DNA of 64,000 nt from Turritopsis dohrnii (taxonomy: Eukaryota > Cnidaria > Hydrozoa > Anthoathecata > Oceaniidae). The notes beneath the pieces were generated by a model, which saw only the letters and a list, made by a program, of their open reading frames with translations, was not told the DNA's origin and did no database searches. Location: contig BQMF02000213.1 of assembly GCA_027922465.2 (NCBI GenBank), forward strand, positions 1 to 64,000, written 5' to 3'. Both the position numbers and the translations under genes were made by a program. Below, in pieces: positions 1 to 12,005 of this stretch; within the stretch, counting starts at the first letter, position 1, and each line of letters begins with the position of its first letter.

Positions 1-31
<31 letters not shown>
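1..31. repeat. Poly-C homopolymer at window edge
   Basis: The window opens with 31 consecutive C. This may be a genuine homopolymer or an assembly/long-read artefact. Confidence 0.9.
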
Positions 32-70
32 ATTGTTCAGAGAAAAAAAATCCACCCCTGCTCTTATTAA

Positions 71-158
71 GACCGTTGGATGTTTTGATATTTTCATATA
101 GGGTCTTGTTGTGAGACCGTTGGATGTTTTGATATTTTCATATAGGGTCTTGTTGTGA
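71..158. repeat. Two-copy tandem repeat, 44-bp unit
   Basis: Two identical 44-bp units lie head to tail (71-114 and 115-158), each beginning GACCGTTGGATG and ending GTCTTGTTGTGA. Absence of divergence implies a recent duplication or an assembly duplicate. Confidence 0.85.
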
Positions 159-1291
159 GAGAGTTTCACAAGTGTCTTTCCACGATCGAAGTCACGCCGC
201 TGATTAAAGTCACCCCACATTACGGTACCTACATCAAAAAGACAGCTAAGCTAATAGATGAATCCTTACTGTAGAGAATGGAATAACACACTTATGTGGG
301 ACAATTGTAAAATAATTGGATGTAATTAGATGTCATGAACATAAAAATTTCAAGAAACTCATAGGTGGAACCTCGAAAAGTCTGGACAATGAATGAAAAT
401 TTCTGTTATGTTGACTGATGGAAACATAGATTTTTGAAAATAGAATATACTTTCAGCAGAGAAATATTTGTGCAACTTATTTTTGTGAAGTAGTGTTATT
501 TATGCGAAATGCTTGTGGGGGAACTAAATTTTCAGATTTAACCCTTTAATCTTCAAAGCTTTATAAAATGTATTATATGATTAGAAATTCTCTATTTTAA
601 ACATTCGATCACACTTGATATAGTGATCTTGTATTACGAACGGCTTTGTGCAATTTTTAAATTTATTTTATGTTGTTTTTTTTGCGAAAGAAAAAAGTGT
701 ATTAAACTTAAGCAAAACTTACCCGAATTCTTCCATACAAAAAGGGGGTGCTTCTTCTGCTCCCCCTGTCTCTACTCAAAGTAGAATGTTACAGTATTTT
801 ACATTGTAGTATTGTACAGTATTGAGAATAAATCACATCAGTTCGAATTTGGTCAGATGTTGTGTGCGGAAAACATGGCTTTGGTTGACAGTTTAGATAA
901 GTAGTAATAAGACAAAAAAGTATATAAGTGTTTTCTGTTGGATAACATTGAAAATGGTATTCTCCTGCAACAAAGATTTTATGTTAATTTGTTTTGTTTT
1001 ATTAATTCTGTGATGAAATTACCTTGCACATTTATCAGTCATTGTATGCGGAAACATATTCTATTAAGGGGAAATAATCATTTATATTCGCAAAATGCAA
1101 AAGAAGAAAAAATTGCTAATCTTCCCCATCATATTCACCTATCTTTCTTCCTAATCTAAATGTGAATTTTGAGATGTTGCTTGAAGTATCTCTACTTGCT
1201 TCTTAATATTTTGTGTTTTGTTACTTGAGGAGTTTTGTTACTGATTTGTGATAAAATCGTTTTTGTTCTTTTTTCTTGCTTGTGCACAAGA
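159..1291. other. No gene recognised
   Basis: AT-rich DNA. Short open frames such as 938-1159 have AT-rich, low-information translations and no family resemblance, so nothing is called. Confidence 0.5.
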
Positions 1292-1363
1292 TAAGGGACC
1301 AAACACATATCGATTCTGTCAAAAAAACCCGTCAAAATGACGTTTTTTTTCAAGACCACCTTA

Positions 1364-1387
1364 GGGGGGGGGGGGGGGGGGGGGGGG
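1364..1387. repeat. Poly-G homopolymer (24)
   Basis: Twenty-four consecutive G inside the candidate TIR element. With the edge C31 run it is the second long G/C homopolymer in otherwise AT-rich DNA. Confidence 0.9.
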
Positions 1388-1540
1388 AGTCTTAAATTTT
1401 CAGTTTAAAGGTTTGCGGAGTGGGTGCGTGGAATCACCCGTTCGCCAGCGAAAACATGGAATGCGTGAAAGCCGGATATTCCTCCAACAAATTCCGACGA
1501 TAGAGTTGAATGCATGAATACGCATTAATCTATCTACCTT

Positions 1541-1723
1541 AGGCCGACTTTTTTTGCGTCTGTAAAATCTTGTGAAAATGGATGAACATGGATTTAACGC
1601 AACCTAATTTTAGCGAATTACCCCTTACTTACGGAGAATTACCAGTAAGTTTTGCTAAAGTTAAATTTTCCGCAACTTTAATTTAGCGAAAATATGCTCA
1701 TTCGACGCAAAAAAAGTCGGCCT
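1541..1723. mobile_element. 183-bp MITE with perfect 20-bp TIRs
   Basis: The left end AGGCCGACTTTTTTTGCGTC (1541-1560) is the exact reverse complement of 1704-1723. The 183-bp interior is AT-rich and non-coding, as expected of a MITE. Perfect arms suggest recent activity. No clear target-site duplication was found, so the superfamily is not assigned. Confidence 0.8.
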
Positions 1724-2868
1724 GGTATCTGCCATATTTTTTTACTGTGTTGGAGATGAGGGAGATAAAAAATTACCCAAACCCTAACCCTTAACTCAGA
1801 CCCTAAAACATCCTGGATGGAGAATGGGGGTGCGAAAAGGAAATAGCACCACTGAAAGAATATATGTAATTTTTGTTGGTTTTCTTAATATTGTATCCTA
1901 TCAATGTATCAATGTAATGTACATTTTAGTTATATTGCGATTCAAAGACCTTATTAATTCAAATGTCCCAATACCAAACTGTGCTCCCTTGCCTCATTTT
2001 GATGTGGTAATTTGATGAATATTATCAGAAATTGGCCCATTAGTAATTTTCAGTTATGAATAACATAATACTAAGTAATGTCACAATATAAAAATTCAAA
2101 ACAAAGTCGAATTTGATAATCTGATAATGTGTATTCAAGTATTTGATTTTGTCAATGTGGGATGGAGATAGAAAAGAGAAGGAAAACAATATGCTTCATG
2201 AATCAATCATTTCCTATTCTTTTGTATACACTGAATAAGTACAGATTCAAAAAATTTCTGACAGTCATAGTGGCAAAAAGAGCATGAATAAAGATGACCT
2301 ATTCTAAAAAACCCAGCGTTTTCAAAAGCATAAAGAAGCACTAGGAAGTAAACCAACAAGAAATACATAACAGGCATCTTCTAAACTTTGCCAGAATGTT
2401 CAGGTAACTTAACCCCAACTTTAAATGTCAATCAACAAAATTCAAATTCAATTACATGTTTCTTTCAAATGAATGATGAAAAACATTTTTGAATGTTTCC
2501 TGATAGTTATAGTCTCAAACCACTGGAAATGCCAGACACATCACACTTGTTACTCCTGTCTTGGTTCAGCAGTTCCATTGTTTCAAGTATATACAGCAGA
2601 TATTCCACGACCATAATGGTGATTCGTCTTCATTCACTGATATCAATTACTCTTGATAATGCATTATACACCTAAAATTAGTAAAACCAACAAACAAATT
2701 ATTAAAAGCATAAATTTTCCATTCGCGATACTGAAAGTAATCAAAATCATTAATTTCTTGTTTTGATTAAACAAGTTTATTTTAAAAACGTCAATGAAAT
2801 AAACCCCTCCCTCCTAAATGTCAATTTGACGTTTTACTGGACAAAATCGATATGTGTTTGGCCCCTAA

Positions 2869-3662
2869 CTGAATCAATTAAGGCGAAGATCTTATTAACC
2901 AATAGGAATAGCTGGTGTTTTGTTGGGTCTACCTCGCCCAGCTACGTTGTGATGGCTTCGGAACTTGGCAACTAGCTTTTGGTTATGGTAATGCAATAAT
3001 GATGAAATAATAATGAAATTTATAGTCTTTATAATCTTGTTTTGTTGTTACTATCAAACGAGAACAGACATCAAAGAGAGACCATTTAACTGTATTGACA
3101 ATATTGGCATGTCATTAAAAAAATTCACTGTGGCCAACAGTTAAAACAATTGAAAGATGGCGAATTTTATTTGCTAAACCAAACTGCCAATCAAACTTTC
3201 AAATAAACGTAGTATCAAGGCTGCTTTATTAGTTTAATATTATAATACACGGTAATGCAATGAATACTTTCAACGACTTCGACATATTGATGCAACAGGA
3301 TTCTTACATTCAACGGAAGTATATTCAACAACTCCATATTCATATTCATATGCAACGAACTTTCAGATATATTATATGCAACGACTCAACCAATTTTACA
3401 GTACGAGTCTGGTCTTTAATTTAAGATTTTAGTTGAAAAAGGAAAGCCCCAGAAATTTTGGCGGGGAGTGTGTTAAGCTAACAAGATGCGATCATGCTAT
3501 CGTTATGGTTACAAGTCTGTTATTTGCGTTTGAAAGAACGAGGCAATAACATCAGTTTTGCTCGTTTATTACAGATGTAAATAACAATGTTTTGACCACA
3601 AACTTTAATGATCGGATCTTGTTAGATTAACTGTATGGGGAATAAATAACAGCTTCTCTTAC
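2869..3662. other. No gene; scattered CAACGA/CGTTGAA words
   Basis: AT-rich, non-coding. From about 3280 short words like GCAACGA and ATTCAACG recur irregularly and continue to about 4080. No open frame resembles a known family. Confidence 0.4.
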
Positions 3663-3983
3663 CACTCCTTCACCCGTTTCTAGCTTCTCCTGTACTAGGA
3701 GATATTGAAGAAATTCAATTCCACGAGTCAAACCTTCTTTAAACAAAGAAACATCACCCTCTTCTTTCTCCACATCTTCAATTAATTGACTAAGTGCATT
3801 GAGAAATTCTCCATAAGCGTTTTGCGAGAACTTGGCTCAGAGAAATGCCTGTTCTCGTTTTCAGATTCTGTCATTTCTAGTTTCTGCACGTTTTTCTTTT
3901 TTCTTTTGATTTTTGTCTTCTAGGTTGGTATTTTCAAGACCAAAATAGTCATACTGTAATATATCATCGAAATTTTCGTTGAA
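3663..3983 (-). pseudogene. Unrecognised coding remnant with two in-frame TGA codons
   Basis: On the minus strand about 107 codons read as plausible protein with only two stops. An acidic start (NENFDDILQYDYFGLEN) leads to a lysine-rich stretch (EDKNQKKKEKR), then a helical, acidic region (EFLNALSQLIEDVEKEEGD) and GLTRGIEFLQYLLVQEKLE, ending at a GTAAGA donor-like site. Both stops sit where Arg (CGA) would fit, so both could be CGA to TGA changes. I do not recognise the family. It is likely one exon of a decayed gene or mobile-element protein. Confidence 0.4.
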
Positions 3984-4199
3984 TAAGAATCAACATTTTG
4001 TTAAATACAAACATACAAAAATTACGCCCGCTGAATAAGGATATACATTTTCGTTGAATACAAATACGCCCGTTGAATATAAATATGAAGATACAATACA
4101 ATACATCGAAGTCGTTGAATTTTGCAACATATGGGCAACCATATACTTAGAGATCCCAAAAAAATGACACGGTTGTGAAAAATTAGTAAGCAGGTGTTG

Positions 4200-4435
4200 T
4201 ATGTTGATAGAAAGTTGTGAGAAACCATACACACGCGTTGTGGGGACCCTATCGAAGAAGAAACCATACACACGCGTTGTGGGGACCATTAAGAAAAGAA
4301 GTAAAAACCATACACACGCATACACACGCGTTGGGGACCATTAAGAAAAGAAGTAAAAACCATACACACGCGTTGTGGGGACCGTATTGAAAAAAGTAAG
4401 AAGCCATACACATGCGTTGTGGGGACCACTTTTTG
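4200..4435. repeat. Irregular tandem array of a GCGTTGTGGGGACC motif
   Basis: The motif CACGCGTTGTGGGGACC recurs at about 4235, 4274, 4328 (shortened), 4370 and 4414, with spacers built from AAGAAAAGAAGTAAAAACCAT. Two more isolated motif copies are at 11911 and 11992. Open frames across this array (e.g. 3990-4325 minus) are artefacts of the repeat. Confidence 0.8.
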
Positions 4436-5341
4436 TCTTCAAGGAAAATTTAAAATGTAACAACGTAATCACAACTAAACTAACATTAACATAAAGATAA
4501 AGAAGATAAAAAACCTAAAATCAGATTAGAGCCGCTATATAAAACTACACTAATGAACGTGAGAGGTGAAATGAAATGAAATGAAATTCGTACAACAAAA
4601 CAGTTAATAACTTTCTGCTTCGTAAATGTTCAGCAACATTGCAATGAATGAGTCAAGGTAGTGTTCGATCGAAGACTGTGTGGTTTTTTTAGTTATTTAA
4701 GTTTTATGTAACTTCGCCATTTTACATGTTGGATTCGATGTTTTCCCTAACAGTTCAGTTCTAAAATTTCTTCGGTGATAAACTTCTTCTGCAAACCCCG
4801 CATCCGGTATAAAGATGTTAGATTAAAGTTCTTGATACATAATCATTCCAAGTCAGTTGTTCATTAAAGTTTACAGATTTCAATCTAAAACCACAAAAGA
4901 AGGATATAAACATAAGTTTCAAGTTGCATCGTGAAAAAAAGATTTCAACAAGATGGCATATAAAGCACTTTCTTAAAATTTTGACTAGTAGGATTCGTTT
5001 ATTACAGTATAATATAATATAATATAATATAATATGATATACAATATATGAAATATGAGTATGAAATACCAATATATGAACTAGCTTTTTATAGTTTTTA
5101 AAAATTCAAATATCTGCTGCTTAAATTCTGAAGAACAGGTTTTACATTAACATTTACTTTGGCATGTCTAGGCTCATCAGTATTTTAAAAAAAGTAATAT
5201 GGCCGGACATGGACAGACACCGTTGGGGTTTACGGACAAATGAATGCCACACCAGGGACCCAATATGCATCATGTATATTCGTCATTGCCTTAGCAAGGG
5301 AAGCCTAGGTTCTTCGATTGTATAGGCATTTCTTATTTCTG
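4436..5341. other. No gene; AT microsatellite at about 5010-5035
   Basis: AT-rich. A (TATAA)n run lies at about 5010-5035. No supported coding sequence. Confidence 0.4.
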
Positions 5342-5350
5342 ATTCTTAAT

Positions 5351-5429
5351 CAACCTCGAACCCAGGGTCTCTTGCCTTCTCGATATACGGATAGCGGCAA
5401 AAGGCAAGAAACCCTGGGTTCGAGGTTGA
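5351..5429. mobile_element. 79-bp fold-back mini-element with 9-bp target-site duplication
   Basis: Arms 5351-5378 and 5401-5428 are inverted copies with one mismatch in 28, starting CAACCTCGAACCCAGGG, around a 22-bp loop. The direct repeat ATTCTTAAT flanks both sides (5342-5350 and 5430-5438), which indicates insertion as a unit. It is far too short to code. The arm contains GGTTCGA, which resembles a tRNA B-box, but no tRNA fold is present. Confidence 0.8.
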
Positions 5430-5438
5430 ATTCTTAAT

Positions 5439-7435
5439 ACAAAACGTTTCATGAACTTCGTTGTATTGTGCATTTTTGGAAGTTTTTTAAAAAAGAATAT
5501 AATACAGAAAGTTTAATCCTCAGGCTCCTTTTGAAGCAAGTAAGGGAGCCTAGGGACGAGGTGGGTGTTGACGAAACTAACCTTCACAATCATGCTTGAT
5601 GATGCATTCAGCTGGAACAAATCCCTTTATTCCTTAAGATTGTATAGGCATCAATTTCTGCTAAACTAACTCTATACAGCGCGGGTCACGATTTTTCAAC
5701 CTTCACCAAGTTACCAAGATTTTCTGATTTCCAATTTCGTTTTGACATATCGAACCATACGATAGTCTCTGAGCCTCCACAGTGTGCCTCCCTATGCTTA
5801 GGTGTTATATAGAATTTTTTTATAATTAAACTTTATTATTATTATAGGGATAAGAACCATTTGTTTAATGGAACCCGAATAAATGTCAAATAAAATAAAT
5901 AAAAAAAAAATGTATACCATGACCAGAAAAAAAAATGTAAACATACATTTACATCTCATGTTTTTGTTGTTTTTTTGAGGTAAAAAATGATCTACAAAAC
6001 AGAAATAGAGGCTGTATAAAATTCTTGTGAACCAAAATGATAAAATGATAAGGTAGGTAAAGGTGAAAATAGAAAATAGAATATATTGAAGAATATCTGA
6101 TGCCTAATTTCTTCACAAGCAGGGTACAAAAGATGGAAACACACATAAAAAGAATGATCATATATTTTTTGCACACATATGGATAGCTTCTTGTTGAGCA
6201 AGGGAAGAATAACCAGAATTATGACTAGAATACTTAATAGAATAGAGAACTTGTAGTCAATGTTGTTAGCAACAAAAACTCTTCAACAAGATCAGTCAGT
6301 ATTTTGGAAGATGTAAATTTGTTTTTCAATTCATTATTAATTAACTGATTTTACATAGAAAATCCAAACGAAAAGGAATGAAGCAAATTCTTGTTGAATT
6401 GGCACAGTTGCAAGTTGGACTGCAACGAACTTGTTGGACAAAACATGTAGAAAACCTAAGAGTGAAGTTTGATTATGCAGGATTCGATGAAGATGTAGGA
6501 GGTGTTTCGAAGTCTCACTCTTAAAAAAAGAGCTGCCAATTTTCTAAGCACAGGACAAAAACCTTTTATTGCTTTTGACATTAGCTTGAAATTGGAAAGA
6601 AGATTATTCACACCAAAATGATTTCAAATGACTTCTTCATGCAGCTCAGTAAATAACAGAAAGTCCTCTTTGAGTAATAAAAATTTTACATAATTGTGTC
6701 TGTCTCAATCAAGCAAGCTTTTAATTGATTAATCTCTAAAGAATATTGCTTATTAAGATCATGAAATATTCTGTAACTTCTGTGAAGCATTTTAAATGTA
6801 GGCTGTACTAATTAGGATATTTGGATTTCTTAACCATGGAACACTTAATAGAACTTGATTTAATTACCACTTCAATCTAGGTGGCGTAAAAAATAAACAA
6901 ACAAACTTGCTCCCAGCTTGCAAAACAAAACATAAAATGAATGAGGAGAAAAAGATGTTGAAAACTAATTTACTTCAGGCTGGAGCATATTATTTAATTT
7001 ACTGAACGATGTCTGCAAAACTAGAACTTCATGATTGGAAGCGATTATATATTGCAATTATTTATCATTTACTATGAAACTTTATACTTTACACCTGCTT
7101 AAAGGATATTCCAAAACTCAAAGTCATTTTTAGATTTTTAGACTTCCTCTCTCAATTAGGGAGTAACCAAAAGTAAGAAATTTATATTTTTAACTAATAA
7201 AATTTTTATATGAATTAATTCATTTTTATTTCTCGCATTTTTATCAGACTCAAGGCTTAAATTCTCTAAGTCCGCTAGTTCTGTCTCGTAGCTTTAGCCT
7301 TTTATTCTTTGACTTTTGATATTTTAACCCAAATGAAATTTCATTAAGCTTTTACTTTCACTCAGCCATGCACATACACTCGATAGAGGCCACAAAGTGA
7401 TAACAGTTTTCTGACAAATTGAGCTCCTTCACGGT
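5439..7435. other. No gene recognised
   Basis: AT-rich. The word GATTGTATAGGCAT occurs on both sides of the fold-back element (about 5318 and 5638), suggesting old repeat-derived sequence. A run ending AATAAATAAAAAAAAAATG near 5880-5910 resembles a retroelement tail, but no body is identifiable. Confidence 0.35.
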
Positions 7436-7436
7436 G

Positions 7437-7793
7437 TTTGTTTACATGGAATGAATGAATGAAAATAACATATATTTGCGTAAAAAAAAGAATAGTTACA
7501 TAAGGCTAAAACCGAATCAACCCGTTTGGTGAGATCCTGATTTCATGGTAATAAGGAATTAAGAATTTTGTTTTTATGGACAGGAGGGCTGGTCCACTTG
7601 CCAAGATCTCAACTATTTTATCTGGGAAAAAAGTCCCAATGTAAACAGTCACAGACAAGCCAGCCCAGCAAACTGGCATATTTTATTTGCAGGATAAAGA
7701 GGTCAGCCCGTTTTCAGGGCCAGCTCGCTTCAAATAAACAGAGAAAATTTCCAGCCTGACTAAAGGGTTGGCTCAGCTTCCATATAAACAAGC
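7437..7793. mobile_element. Possible short inverted-repeat element
   Basis: TTGTTTACATGGA (near 7438) and TCCATATAAACAA (7779-7791) form imperfect inverted ends around a GC-richer block with GCCAGC/GCTGG words. The block contrasts with its AT-rich surroundings. The small open frame 7568-7759 inside is not protein-like. Confidence 0.3.
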
Positions 7794-9986
7794 CCTTAAA
7801 AAAAAGAATCACCTTTACCCGTGACACGATTAATAAAACAACACTCTGCCGTGAAGGCTTCATATTATTTTTTCGGTAGCATTAAGTTAGATAACTTATG
7901 TACCAACATGACCACATAGTAGAGCTCATCAAAATTATCTGCATGCAATGAAAGTCTCAAGGGTCAAAATCTATTTTGATTAAATTTGATTTAAGTTTGT
8001 TTTTGTTAAGTTTAGTTTTGTTGAGTTTTGGTTTTAGTTTGATTGATAGTGTAGTATGAATTATTACTGATGTGATTTGCATTTTGCAGAAATGTTTTAT
8101 TTGCATCCGAAGTTAGGAAGGCTGTCCGAAGTTAAGAAGAATGGCAGTATTATTTTTTACTAGTATCCCGTGTAAAATCTATGAAAGATAAAAACGAAAA
8201 ACACAATATGAATGATAAACGGAATTATACCTGCTAATGTTGCTTCGTTACTCCAATAACATTCATTACCATTTGTTATTTCATTGTTAGTTTCATTAGT
8301 TAGTTTACCAAAACATCAAACATTTTTCTAATTCTTTTCTAATTAATTTATCTAGCCTAAAAAAGAAGAAGATGTCCATGAAAAACAATATCGCTTAAAC
8401 ATATATACCACAGAAACAAAAAAAAGAAAAGCAAACTAAATGATTAACACAAATTTGATTTCAAACTCAAAAAAAGTAAAAACAACTTAAAATATGATGT
8501 CAGAGAGAGACACATGGACGAAAAGTAACAATAATTTTTAGCCACAGGATAAAAAGAAATATGACGAAACTACATATATAACCAAACATTCAAAATATAC
8601 AATTGGAGACACGTCAAAACAATAGTAAAGCAATTGATACTTTCCAATAACGTTTCTTTGCTCCAACATATCTAAATAACATCACCTTTGCTTATTTAAA
8701 GCATAGCGATAACATAGGGATGCTCCACGTCAAAGTTATTCTAACCAAGAAAACAATCAGTTCTCAATTAAATTTATACCAAGTAGTCAGCTCACCACAA
8801 AACTTTTCCCAGTGCATTTCAATATTACCTGAGTAAATATCTTTCTCCATGGAGCCGTTTTTAAGTTCTATAAACAAATAAGAAAGGTATTGTAATAAGT
8901 TAAGTGAGAAATTATGTAAAGGATTCTCCACTGTAAACAATAATTTACTCAACTTGATGAAGCTGAACAAAACCATCCCTAAACTTCAACTTTTTATTCA
9001 GTTCTTTCGTGAATTTAATTTCACTTGTTAATTCAATCTTAGTATGATCTTTTCGCCTAAAACGACTAAAACAATCAAATTTAATGTATAATTAAAAGAC
9101 CTTCGTTAAAAAAAAACATGTCTTCTTCACGATGTTATACTAATATATACTAATCGTATACTTTACGCGCTCTTAATAGGGTTTTGACCGGAAAATTTAG
9201 TTAAAATGGTCACTCTCTGATAAAAGTGTTACGTACATTGTGTATTATAATAAGACTTTATCTATGCAGGCCTGGTCGTAAGAAAATTAGCAGATATGTG
9301 GTCATCGCACGCCTTAACTGACAATATCAATTGTGACGTGGCCTTGTGTGATTTGTTGACGTGCGATCAATTTTTTCCAACTAAGATCGACAATCTTTTT
9401 TCTGTATGATAATCAAGTCAATTTTGAAAAGTGTCATATATGTAAAAATAACGAGATTGTCACGGAGAGTGAATGTAGCAAGAAATGAAACAAGAAATAA
9501 AACAAAATAATGTTTTCAAAGATTCGGAACGTAAAATATTATCTCTAAAGATAACTTTGATGATAAATAAAATCTATTCGAAAGATAATAAAGTGTGTGA
9601 AATGAAACGTGAAAATAAAAAAAATTGTGTTACTCTCCATCGTTTTGCTTTGAAGTTCAAATCGTTTTTGAATGAAAGTAAATACGTTTCCGTTCTATTG
9701 ATTTGTCACCACCTGGCTGGCTAATTTTTTTGCTAAAAGATTGTTTTTTCGAAACTGCAACCCTTGCGAATACTTTTGTAACTTTAAATTATGTTAAAAA
9801 AGTTAAAAACAAAGGGAAAATACACAAACTGTCTTCACATGAATCTCCTAAATCAAAATGATAGATAGGTGATAGACATTCTTTGAAGAAAAAAAAACTC
9901 AAATGATCACGCTATCATAAAAATTACTAGCATATTATTCCTTTTTTGGACAGCAAAAACCATATCCATTTGATTATTCAAAGGTC
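7794..9986. other. No gene recognised
   Basis: AT-rich intergenic DNA. Several short open frames have lysine/asparagine- or leucine/phenylalanine-rich translations typical of base composition. Confidence 0.4.
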
Positions 9987-11182
9987 TCATGAGACACATT
10001 GCATCAGCCTTACTTGACAAGGGCGAGTTAGCCTGTGGTGTGTTCGTCGATCTCCAGAAGGCCTTTGACACTGTTGATCATGAAATCTTACTTTCAAAAC
10101 TTAAGCACTATGGTATTAGAGCCGTTGCCAATAATTGGTTCAGGTCCTACCTTTCAGAACGCTTTCAATTTGTCACTATTCGCAGCTCTAATTCGAAACT
10201 AAAACTCATCAAACATGGAGTCCCTCAAGGCTCTGTTTTGGGTCCTCTCTTATTTTTGTTGTATATAAATGATCTCTGCTATTGTATTCGTACGTCAAAC
10301 ACATACCACTTTGCAGATGACACTCATCTACTTAACTTTGCAAATTCTGTGAAATCTCTCTGTGGAAGAGTTAATGCTGATCTCAGGATTCTGGTCGAAT
10401 GGTTGAATGTCAACAAAATCTCTCTCAACGCTAGCAAAACTGAGTTCATGATTTTTAGATCTCCCAGTAAGTATCTTGACTGCACTCCTCGCATTAAACT
10501 TGCAGGTCACTTTTTATCTCAAAGTAAAAGTGTTAAATATCTTGGTGTTTTGCTGGATGAACATCTCAATTGGAAAAGTCATGTCTCCTCACTAACCTCA
10601 AAACTCAGAAGAGCCAATGGTGGTCTCTCAAAACTTCGGCATTTTGTTTCAGTTGACGTCCTTCTCAATGTCTACCATGCCATTTTCATGTCCCATGCAA
10701 GATATGCCTGTCAAGTCTGGGGACTCTGTGATAACTCTGTTACTCACAGAGTTCTCACACTTCAAAACACGTCACTATTCTCCCATCCCAGAACCTCAGC
10801 CACTAAATTGTGTTCTGATCTTGGAGTTCTTAAATTTTTTGATCTAGTCAAAGTAATGAACATCCTATATGTTCATAGATTTCTCAACCAAAATCTACCG
10901 ACTGATAGCCTTTCTAATCTTAGGTTTGACAAAATAAGTCATTCATTTGGAACTAGAGGTGGCAGTAGGGGTCTTTTCAAGCTACAGTGTGTTAATACGT
11001 CATCGTTTGGTTTGAACTCTTTTTGTCGCACATCTTCCCTTCAGTGGAACCAGTTTCAACTAAATTTTCCTAATCTCAACCTTTCTGACATCACACCTTC
11101 TAAACTGAGATCCATTGCATCGCAATTTTCATATTACCTACTATCTCCAAAAGATATGAGAAAACCATGGCATGGAGACTAA
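9987..11182 (+). CDS. LINE reverse transcriptase, 5'-truncated, C-terminal 397 residues
   Basis: A non-LTR retrotransposon reverse transcriptase of the Jockey/CR1/L2 type. The palm is recognisable: VFVDLQKAFDTVDH (residues 18-31) carries the first catalytic Asp, GVPQGSVLGPLLF (77-89) is the usual turn, and FADDTHLL (108-115) carries the catalytic Asp pair. Thumb and C-terminal sequence follows without a break to a stop at 11180-11182. The fingers motifs and the endonuclease are missing; upstream of about 9985 the sequence is unrelated, as expected of 5' truncation during target-primed reverse transcription. The Met at 9989 is only the first in-frame one. The copy is immobile but relatively young, because 397 codons stay open. 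The 3' end of the element was not located. Confidence 0.9.
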
Positions 11183-11910
11183 ATTGAAAACTGCTCTTGG
11201 AGTTATAGATAGATCCAAACATATCACACAGAATGCTCTGTCTCAACTCTTTGCAAATGGCAAGAGTGCCTGGATAGCAAAGGCATGATAGGGACTGTGA
11301 TCGAATGGCCCTATCTAAGGCTTTTGAGCAAAGCTTACCTTTTTGAGTTCTTCCTTGTTGTGCTTCTTCTGTTCCCTCTCAGCAGCAGCAGAAACTTCAA
11401 AAAAAGTTCACCTTCCTTTGTGGTAAAAACAAAGACGTCAATGATATTTAATTATTGACATAAAAGTTTCGACCTCTGTTCGTTAAAAAGTACAAAATTG
11501 AAAACGTTCAAACCGGTTTGACCATCTTTACGACATTTACAGCCCGGGCTGTAAATGTTCACCAATCAAAGCACGAGAAATTAGAAGGCGCTAGTGAAAC
11601 TGGTGAACTGGTTGAATAAATAAAGTTCTAAGTTTTTAGTTTTTTTTTCTTTTCATAGAAATCCAATTAAATAATAAAAAACATTCACCTCTCCACCTCC
11701 CTGTTCTTATAATGTGCATCTTGTGTTGTACAGGGCGCAAGACTGGAGTGACTGTAAGAAGATTCGGAAATAATCGGAATTATAAATGGCTGCCGCCACC
11801 TTGTGTTTTTGCTTTGTGAAAGAGAATAAAAATAAGCTGCTGTTTTGTTGTATTTGAATTCTTTTGCTTCGTTTGAAGAATTCAAACTTCTAGCAGTATT
11901 ATATTAAACA
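11183..11910. other. LINE downstream region; 26-bp perfect palindrome at 11533-11558
   Basis: Possible LINE 3' flank with no coding sequence. Positions 11533-11558 form a perfect 26-bp palindrome centred on CAGCCCGGGCTG, and a smaller palindrome CAAACCGGTTTG lies at about 11510. Confidence 0.6.
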
Positions 11911-12005
11911 GCGTTGTGGGGACCATGCATGCAACCTTTGTGAGCCAAATGGTTGAAATATAAAATACGTTTTGTTGAAATTTACACAAATGCGTTGTGG
12001 GGACC
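11911..12005. repeat. Two dispersed copies of the GCGTTGTGGGGACC motif
   Basis: Exact copies at 11911-11924 and 11992-12005 match the array near 4.3 kb, about 7.5 kb away. Flanking sequences do not match, so only the short core is shared. Confidence 0.75.

Larger units (their letters stand above)
1292..2868. mobile_element. Candidate TIR element, non-coding, with nested MITE
   Basis: The ends are inverted repeats: 1292-1315 against 2845-2868 match at 22 of 24 positions around the core CCAAACACATATCGATT, and weaker similarity continues inward (GTCAAAATGACG against GTCAAATTGAC). No transposase is visible between them, so this would be a non-autonomous DNA transposon of about 1.6 kb. The G24 homopolymer and a second MITE lie inside. 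Target-site duplication was not resolved, and the internal TIR similarity is imperfect. Confidence 0.5.

Noticed and set aside
3990..4325. Minus-strand open frames of 111 and 83 residues
   Set aside because: They are translations of the GCGTTGTGGGGACC tandem array; the repeated peptide reflects DNA repetition.
4200..4435. CRISPR array
   Set aside because: Irregular spacing, repeated spacers, eukaryotic context and no cas genes.
5351..5428. tRNA or tRNA-derived SINE because of GGTTCGA
   Set aside because: The motif lies inside a simple hairpin; there is no A box, acceptor stem or anticodon arm.
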